A stretch of 64,000 nucleotides of DNA from NCBI GenBank assembly GCA_003260075.1, contig QLIY01000307.1:85567-149566 (forward strand), given 5' to 3'. Origin of the DNA: Phallusia mammillata (taxonomy: Eukaryota; Chordata; Ascidiacea; Phlebobranchia; Ascidiidae). The notes under the pieces are model-generated. The model was not told the origin of the DNA, made no database searches, and saw nothing but the letters and a program-made list of their open reading frames with translations. Below are positions 57,285-64,000 of the stretch, one piece after another. Made by a program: the position numbers and the translations under genes. The stretch's first letter is position 1, and the number at the start of each line of letters is the position of its first letter.

Positions 57285-59965
57285 TTAACGCGTATTTTGC
57301 ACCAAGTTAGCGGGTGTCCAAAAATACCAGGTTCCTCTTGGGTATCCAGCACAATCGGAAGTCTTGTCAGAAACCCGGGATGTCCAAGGGAAGCCATCTC
57401 TATAACCGACGCTCAGTTTCAAAGTGTCTGGAGTCGAACGTTTCGAGACGTAACCTGTAAAGTTCTGCCTCCAACCTGCGAATATATGGCAGAGCTACTA
57501 ACACCATAACGCAAATGATTTGGTTAGTTATATCTCCGAAAATGCTCACGGTTAGGGTTATTAGGGTCGGGGTAAGGTATTAGCACTTAAAATTCAACAA
57601 AAATAACCCAAAAAATTAGTTACTAATGTAAAATTTTTAAAAACTTATTTCCCAAACCAATCCATTTATAGCCGCTACATAAAAAATCAGCTCTTTACGC
57701 CCCCTAATCGACTTTGGTTGTCATTTGCGTTATGGTGTTAGTAGCTCTACCGCGAATATATGGCAGAGCTACTAACGTAAGAACTCACAGTACCCAGGTT
57801 TGGGAATTTCCGATAGGCGGCGCAACGGAGTATAGGGCGTTTACGGTAACAATAATTGTCTAACGCCTATGCTCCGTTGCCTAACCTTTCGGAAATTCCT
57901 AAACCTGGCTACTGTGAGTTCTTACGTTAGTAGCTCTACCGTATATTTGTAGGTTCTCACGGTTGTTCTTACGGTAGTAGTTCTACGGTAGATCTTCTAC
58001 CCAAATATATAGAGCTATCAAAACAGTTGCTATAATTTTGAATCTTACTACCTGCAATGTGATACCCGGGCAAAGTAGAAAACCCGGTATAAAAGATCTT
58101 GTAAAAAATTTACAAATATTTTTTGTGCACTGAACACTTACGTCTACATAGACTTTATGACAAGTAAAAACCGACCTGGCTAATCACATACTCCGTTTAA
58201 ATCCTTAAAATGTAAATCCAAAATATTCTTAATGTCTTGGCTAATCGGGAACGTTTTAACCGGAATATCGTCTTCACATGCTTATTACGATAATTGATTT
58301 GAAGATAGACACAATACGCACCTCTGGAACATTTGGTCTTTGATATCATACTCCTCAAGTTTGCGCCCTTTCCCGCCTCGCAGAAGTAGATTTGAAATTT
58401 GAACTGCTGGTAGGGTCTGCATTGAAGAGACAAAGTGCAATTAAACACTGAAATGTCACACTTCTTTTCATGATTTGGGATAAAGCAAGATTAGACAACT
58501 GTGATAATAACAAAGTGTTTGTGAATCTTTTTTGGTCGCGGACTCATTAGGTTTTGACATAGGCTGTACATCCTTGATTGAAAAACTGCAATATCCCTGT
58601 TAAAAAGGGTGCTTGTCCGATCAGGACTGGTTAAATTATGAGCTAAATAAAGTAAGAAACGTACAAAACGTGGACCTGTTTTGGACGTTGTACGGACATT
58701 GCCGAAATCCTAAAGGTACCATGGATCAATAACGGGACAAAAAACTCGTTTAACAGTTATGTAGCACAAGAGAGTTATGTAGCATTATTATCCCAGTCCT
58801 GTGGGTTTAACGGTTGCTTCGGTTGTCGTTGCAAGTCTGCAAATGTTTCTTTTGTCTGCAGTCAACCAAACGATAATGCTAAAAACTATATACTAGATGA
58901 CAAACTGTAACGTGAGTTTCTCTTTTAACACACGGGAGACAAAACGACCCCAAATAATTTCCTTTTCTTCGTTATTCCGTTCGTATTACGGCTCCGTTCG
59001 TATAAGTCCCGGAAAGACTCCTGTCGTGGGTTCGAATCCCACCGCAGGCTAGATTATTCTAGCCTACCCCTTGCCATATGGTGGTGAATGCTTGGCGACC
59101 GGCTGATTCGGTATAGCGTCTTCAATGGGACTGGCGTACTGTGATTTAATACGGTTAAATACTACAAACAAGCCAATGCAAGAACCTACTCCGTGTATAT
59201 AGGAAACGCGGCAGTTTCGGCAATCAATGTTGAAACAGGCTTCCATGGTGCCTTAACGTTTCCTGGTCTTAGTACGAAGCGGTACTCATATTCAGTCTTT
59301 GGGTCCGCCACTTGGAAGTACACATCAACCATTCTTAACGGTGACGTGGGCGGTTCTGGGGGGGGGGACAAGAACCTACTCCGTGTATATAGGAAACGCG
59401 GCAGTTTCCGCAATCAATGTTGAAACAGGATTCCATGGTGCCTTAACGTTTCCTGGTCTTAGTACGAAGCGGTATTCATATTCAGTCTTTGGGTCCGCTA
59501 CTTGGAAGTACACATCAACCATTCTTAACGGTGACGTGGGCGGTTCTGTGATGTAATAATTGATGTGGTGACGAAACAGCGGCAATTGTGAAAATAACTC
59601 AAGCTGATCGAAGAATTTTTACCTGCATCTTCTGTTGGTTCAACGCAATATTCACAAAATTTTGCACATCGGAGTATTCGAGGTCTAAAAACAATCAAAA
59701 AGTGACTGGTTGCTAATTATTGTTGCGGGGGGTTTTGTGAGTCTCGGCATACACACAAGCTCCCTGAGTACACTAAGGACCAATGTGAGCAACATTAGAT
59801 GTACACATATATAAGCTATTGCTGCCAGGCATATTATCAAGTTTGTAGAGCTCTGGGGGGGGGGGACACACTGTGGCCGCACACCACTTAATGTACAGCA
59901 TATAATTTAATGTGTCTGAGTATACACACAAGCTCCCTGAGTACACTGAGGACCACTGTGAGCAA

Positions 59966-60023
<58 letters not shown>

Positions 60024-62958
60024 CCCTAAGTGCATTGAGTACCACTGTGAGCAACATTAGATGTACATTCTGTGGCCACACACCACTTTTTGGGCCACTT
60101 ACAAAGAAAAATTCAGCACAAAACAGTGTTGTGTTTTTGTGTATGTTTTATGTGAAAAAATGTTTTAATTTTTATGTTTATGGAAGAAACTCAAAAAGAA
60201 CACTATTTTTTATAAAAACAAAACGGCAAATACTTACAAATTATACCAGTTTAAACAATGAGTCCATTTGCAATTGGTGACTAAATCCCTGCATTCATCT
60301 AAATAAAACCACATCTTAAGTTAAATGGTCATTGCCCAAAGTTCTCAACAATATGATAATTTGACGATTCTTTGGTTAGTTTGATCAAGTTTCTGAGCAT
60401 TATTACAGTCAAGTCTTTTACTGAGGTCGTTGCAATTGGAAAAGATGCAAGTTTCAAGCCACTTGCATATTGTGGTACAGTTTTACAACGTAGGCTATTT
60501 TTGATGCTTAGTATTTAAACTAGTTGCGTGTTAATAGTTTTGTACCATAAAGTTCCCTTTTAAAAGTAGCCTGTCGTTAGCATCAAAATAGTTTAGTTTA
60601 TGATACGGGGGGGGGGGGTTTCAAGCCACTTGCATATTGTGGTACAGTTTTACAACGTAGGCTATCTTTGATGCTTAGTATTTAAACTAGTTGCGTGTTA
60701 ATAGGTTTAGTTTTGTACCATAAAGTTCCTTTAAAAGTAGCCTGTCGTTAGCATCAAAATAGTTTAGTTTATGATACCTGTGCAAAAATTGTCGTAGCAT
60801 TTCATTACAAAATAGTAGATAACAAATCCACAGGAGTTTATGCGGACAGGGGTGATTTTTAACCCACCATTCGGAACGGTCTTCAGTCTCCTGCGAAGAA
60901 ACATAATGACATGTTGTCTTTTCTTATTGAGGTTTTACATGGAATTAGGCCACCAAGCTGTAACGTTTGGTAACCTTCGATAACACTAGAATTTAAGGTA
61001 GGGGTGATGGCTTGTAATAACAATAACATAAAACTTCAATATAATAAATCCTTTTGGGATTAATAGTCTTTTTGTCAGGTCAGGTTTTATACCTGCTACT
61101 GGTACCACGTAGCCCAGTACAACCTGTCGCGGGTCGAGTGGCCGTCGGCTAAACCGGCTCCCCCACTCGAGGCAACTGCTGCCTTGCAGTCATGCATTGG
61201 TTTGTAAAAGGCTAGGGGAGACATCCATGATTCAAAAATCCCTGGAATGTCTGTGAGCAAGTGTCCAGGTAGACGCTCGAAAAAAAGATGAACACAAGAA
61301 TAAAAATGGCCCTCAGTCCCGGGCAAAAAGAGTGTGTTAGGATTGCAACTTGGGTTCCCGTTCAGACGCTAGAGAGGGGTGCGATCCGAAGGAACGACCT
61401 TGTGTCCATCAAAGCAAGGGGACGCCAAGTCCTGGGCGATTGATTGAGTCTTACGAGAGTTAGCATGCGGTAACATACGGTCCACAACGCATGTCAGATT
61501 ACTAGTATGTATTCAGTTTCAGTACTGTATTCAGTTGTACAGTACTGTATTCAGGTGTAGATAACCCAAATTTCAAATCAATAAAAACCCAAATTTCCGC
61601 CAAACCCCAATTAAGCCGATTCGGTACATCTCTAGTTTACACCGAAAGATATGTTGCAGTCAGAAAAAGTTTTGATTCACCTGCAACACATATCTTTGCT
61701 GTAAAATCCCTTTTCAATACGCCGGTATGAGATAGGAATAAACTCTGCCAACTGAACCTTTTTTACAGGGCTCTTCTTTAGTTCCTTTCCCAGCCAACTC
61801 TTCGCAAACTCGGCACGAGGTATGGAAGGCCAGTTTAACGCGGGATGGAACTCCTGTTTACGACAAAACACAAACTGGTTAAGTTTCAAGAGGAGATGTT
61901 TTCTGAGAAATTAAATAGACCCATCAGCAAAAAATTAGTAAATGGAACCGAAGTTTATTTCGAAATCGTAGTCAATTTGTGTAATTCAGTCAGTCCGAGT
62001 CATTGTTTTAGATGACTCGAATCAATTTCGAGTCGTTGTGGATAAAGACTCGATTCTTTTCTGAGTCACTGTGGATGATTTTATCACCATTCTTACCTCC
62101 CGAATGTAATTTTCTTATCGTACCTCATCAGTCAACAGACACAAAATCAACAAAATATTACGAAACAAAATCAAAGTCTGGTCCGAGTTCATATTCGAAT
62201 CGAGTAGTTAACTCGGTTTATTTAAGCCAAGCCCAAGTCTATGTGAATGATGACTCGATTCATGTCCGAGTCGCTTTGGATTGTGACGAGCCAAATTCAA
62301 GTCATTCGATGGTGACTCGACTCAAGTCCGAGTCATTGTTGATAGTGACTCGACTCAAGTCCGAGTCATTTTAGATTGTGACTGGAGTCAAATTCGAGTC
62401 TACGTGAATGACGACTCCAGTCAAATCCGAGTCACAATATGCAAATGAAAACATGTTACCTCATCAGTCAACAGAAAGAATCCGGCTCCTAAATCTTCGG
62501 AGGACTCGTTATACCACGACATATAAACCTCTTTCAACATCTCGTACTCTGTCTCGTTTTGAATTGTCAGATTGTGGAGTAACGATAAATCGAGTTCCAT
62601 CTGACTCTGCGAGATTTCTTCTACTCCGTCAACTTTACTCCGAAATAGATTGTCCAGAGTTGCATCTCCCTCAGGCGGCTGGAAAATGAAGACAAAACGT
62701 TTAGTACATTAACTTGATCACAATGTAATATTTGTGGCAATGGATCGAATCATAAACCAGTTTTCAGTCATTTCACGGTTTTTTTCAAAGGTTTGAATCA
62801 CAAATAATTTAAACAGATAGAGATAAATTTGGTTTAAAACAATTATTTGAAACACTTATAAAACAAATTATTAAGCTTACCTCTGCAGAACGACTTGCTC
62901 TACAAATGCTGCAAGACAAAAGGGCTGACACAAAAAGAAAGAAAATCATTTGGCCCAT
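57285..62958 (-). CDS. unrecognised secreted protein, seven exons
   Basis: Minus-strand exons in transcript order: 62958-62881, 62678-62460, 61853-61681, 59684-59623, 59545-59380, 58416-58322 and 57454-57285 (stop complement at 57285-57287). The total is 963 nt (320 aa), every junction in phase, with donors such as GTAAGC, GTGAAT and GTAGGT. Exon 1 is a clean signal peptide (MGQMIFFLFVSALLSC...). The mature N-terminus is acidic with three N-glycosylation sequons (NLT, NET, NES). Next come a basic segment (KELKKSPVKKVQ), a Cys cluster (DMCCRPRILRCAKFCEYC), a probable beta-rich region (RMVDVYFQVADPKTEYEYRF), and two or three further Cys before the end. I recognise no family. Extracellular ligand or matrix protein is inferred. 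Exon 5 appears twice because of the ten-G joint at 59358-59367, with a Lys/Asn difference between copies. A pyrimidine tract and AG lie just upstream of the ATG, so a 5'UTR intron or trans-splice acceptor is possible. Confidence 0.83.
57488..57751. mobile_element. hairpin MITE A, GGYAGAGCTACTAAC termini
   Basis: Left end GGCAGAGCTACTAACACCAT continues ...AACGCAAATGA. The right end is the complement, TCATTTGCGTTATGGTGTTA then GTAGCTCTACC, giving about 31 bases of nearly perfect inverted repeat. It is flanked by GCGAATATAT on both sides (57478-57487 and 57752-57761), a 10-bp target duplication. It lies in intron 6 of the secreted-protein gene, 33 bases from exon 7. Confidence 0.85.
57762..57940. 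mobile_element. hairpin MITE B abutting MITE A
   Basis: Begins GGCAGAGCTACTAACGTAAG and ends CTTACGTTAGTAGCTCTACC. Its two arms are almost wholly complementary over about 75 bases (GAACTCACAGTA...GCAACGGAG against CTCCGTTGC...TACTGTGAGTTC), leaving a short loop near 57845-57860. It shares the 15-base terminus with MITE A and starts directly after that element's target duplication. Confidence 0.85.
58995..59155 (+). mobile_element. SINE-A copy, tRNA 3' half plus body
   Basis: CCTGTCGTGGGTTCGAATCC with a perfect B box (GGTTCGAATCC near 59031) and CACCGCAGGC ends a tRNA-like module. The body follows: CTTGCCATATGGTGGTGAAT, CCGGCTGATTCGGTATAGCG, GGGACTGGCGTACTGTGATT. This copy preserves the B box best and lies in intron 5 of the secreted-protein gene. 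The A-box half is missing. Confidence 0.75.
59358..59367. repeat. ten-G assembly joint within exon 5 of the secreted-protein gene
   Basis: Exactly ten G between two copies of exon 5 (59190-59354 and 59380-59545). The left copy is continuous with the downstream intron, the right copy with the acceptor. Together they represent one exon. Confidence 0.85.
59685..61680 (-). other. intron 3 of the secreted-protein gene
   Basis: About 2.0 kb without a needed exon: exon 3 ends in phase 2 and exon 4 resumes in that phase. It contains a 53-base G run (59970-60022), a G run at 59855-59865, and a joint at 60607-60618 with flanking duplication (TTTCAAGCCACTTGCATATT on both sides). Three copies of an ACACAAGCTCCCTGAGTACA-type unit surround the first two runs. 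Confidence 0.6.
62010..62457. repeat. GACTCG/CGAGTC-rich imperfect tandem repeat
   Basis: Repeated short units of the form GTGACTCGACTCAAGTCCGA followed by GTCATT and variants, each a near-palindrome (GACTCG and CGAGTC). At 62122-62139 and 62458-62475 an identical 18-base string (ACCTCATCAGTCAACAGA) brackets the 62140-62457 part. The block lies in intron 2 of the secreted-protein gene. Confidence 0.7.
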
Positions 62959-64000
62959 GACTAAATCCCTGAACTAAAACCAAAAAAAACAATGTAATGA
63001 GTAAGCTTTAAAAAAGAATTTTCACCCAATGTTCCGAATTTAATCGAGCTTGTTTTGTATTTTGATGGATTAAGTGAAATTAATCGACTATTACGTATAG
63101 CTTATTAGTTTATTTATTAAAAGCTTAACATGTTATTTTTGGAGTTCAGACTCTTGAGTAAAAATTTACAGTTTTTTACTTTTTTCAGTCTGCACGGTTA
63201 AAAACAACAACATATAAAACCATACGATTTAATATTTTTCATAGGGGATAGTCCTGATATATTAATAAAAAGTACAGTTGCTACCAAAAGGCTGCTTCAA
63301 AGAATCTAATCTTATGAAAAAAACACTTACAATTCCAAACCAGTAGTATATATTATTTTTAACCCCTCTTTTTAACGACGACGGTCACAGATATTTTACC
63401 GCTTATATCGGGCCTGCCCTTTTTCTCGTGCAACGTTCGTTTTTGCAATATGCTAATAGTTGAATGCCCTCAGGCCGATACTTACTACAGTTGTGGTTCC
63501 CAACCACACACTCTGAAAGTTAGCAAGGTGCGCAATCAAATAACGAAAAAGATATTATGTTTATGTTACAACCCTAAATTTCAAAACAAATTATCCATGC
63601 TAACAATAATGGTGCTAAAGTTTTGTTTATTTCAAAAGGCGTTTCTTTGAGTAAAAACAGTTTGAGAAGCACTGTTTATTTGTAGATAATTGTAACAAAA
63701 CATTTCCAAGGTATAATGTCAAGTCACTTTTTGATGATTTACGGATGTTAGTATTACCGCAACTAATTTTTAGAAACAAATTTACTGCAGCAACTAAAGT
63801 GCATTCTCGCTTACTTACTGATTTTGAATCACAACCACACTTGTGACATAACTTTGACAAATAAGTGACGTCAATAAACGATAACAATAAAATAGATCAA
63901 AATCTTGAATGCAGATTATTACGGCTTCCCATCTCATATTTTTGTGACAAAGATTTAAATTTTGTTTCAACAGCCAGTTTCAATCGCTTTGCATATATTT
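62959..64000. other. upstream region of the secreted-protein gene
   Basis: No supported exon on either strand. A CRE-like TGACGTCA lies at 63866-63873. A TGTGGTTCCCAACCACAC string near 63492-63508 resembles a hAT-type terminus, but no partner end was found. Promoter elements for the minus-strand gene could not be assigned. Confidence 0.45.

Overview
The window is AT-rich animal nuclear DNA with GT-AG introns, multi-exon genes and many short transposon remnants. It is not prokaryotic: no long ORFs, no operons, no RNA operons. The gene families (DCBLD-type CUB-LCCL-discoidin receptor, selectin-type sushi proteins), the compact exons and the very high allelic variation at assembly joints suggest a tunicate, most likely a Ciona-type ascidian. 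The species is inference, not proven.

Layout. (1) 1284-7729, plus strand: two tandem paralogous genes for small type II membrane proteins. Each has a short cytosolic N-terminus with a G-x-D-x-N-I motif, one membrane helix, one selectin-type sushi domain and a conserved Cys/Trp-rich C-terminal module. I do not know a named family for the whole architecture. (2) 9373-55247, plus strand: one roughly 46 kb gene of 18 coding exons for a DCBLD-type receptor: signal peptide, CUB, LCCL, F5/8C (discoidin), Thr/Pro stalk, one membrane helix and a long cytoplasmic tail with two Y-x-x-P motifs. Introns 1 and 2 (about 13 and 15 kb) hold mobile elements, assembly joints and GC-richer islands but no other gene I can support. 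(3) 57285-62958, minus strand: a complete seven-exon gene for a secreted protein of about 320 residues that I do not recognise. It lies tail-to-tail with the receptor gene.

Most of these exons are missing from a plain ORF scan because they are short. They were reconstructed from splice sites, and every junction was checked for reading-frame phase. The two paralogs have identical lengths for five homologous exons, and the three complete CDS reconstructions divide by three with no internal stop.

The assembly needs care. Sixteen or more runs of exactly ten C (left of about 47.3 kb) or ten G (right of about 50.8 kb) sit at joints, mostly between two nearly identical copies of the flanking sequence. 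Longer C/G runs (46 to 99 bases) behave like sized gaps. I read them as gaps recoded from N, with unmerged overlapping contigs or alleles on either side and an orientation flip between 47.2 and 50.8 kb. Three single n characters mark further joins. A 2.3 kb duplication carrying receptor exons 6-8 is probably part of the same problem, because the two copies cannot be spliced in series without a frameshift.

Mobile DNA includes two hAT-like MITE families with 8-bp target duplications, a tRNA-derived SINE with an unusual leader, a second tRNA-like SINE, and a pair of abutting hairpin MITEs with a 10-bp target duplication.
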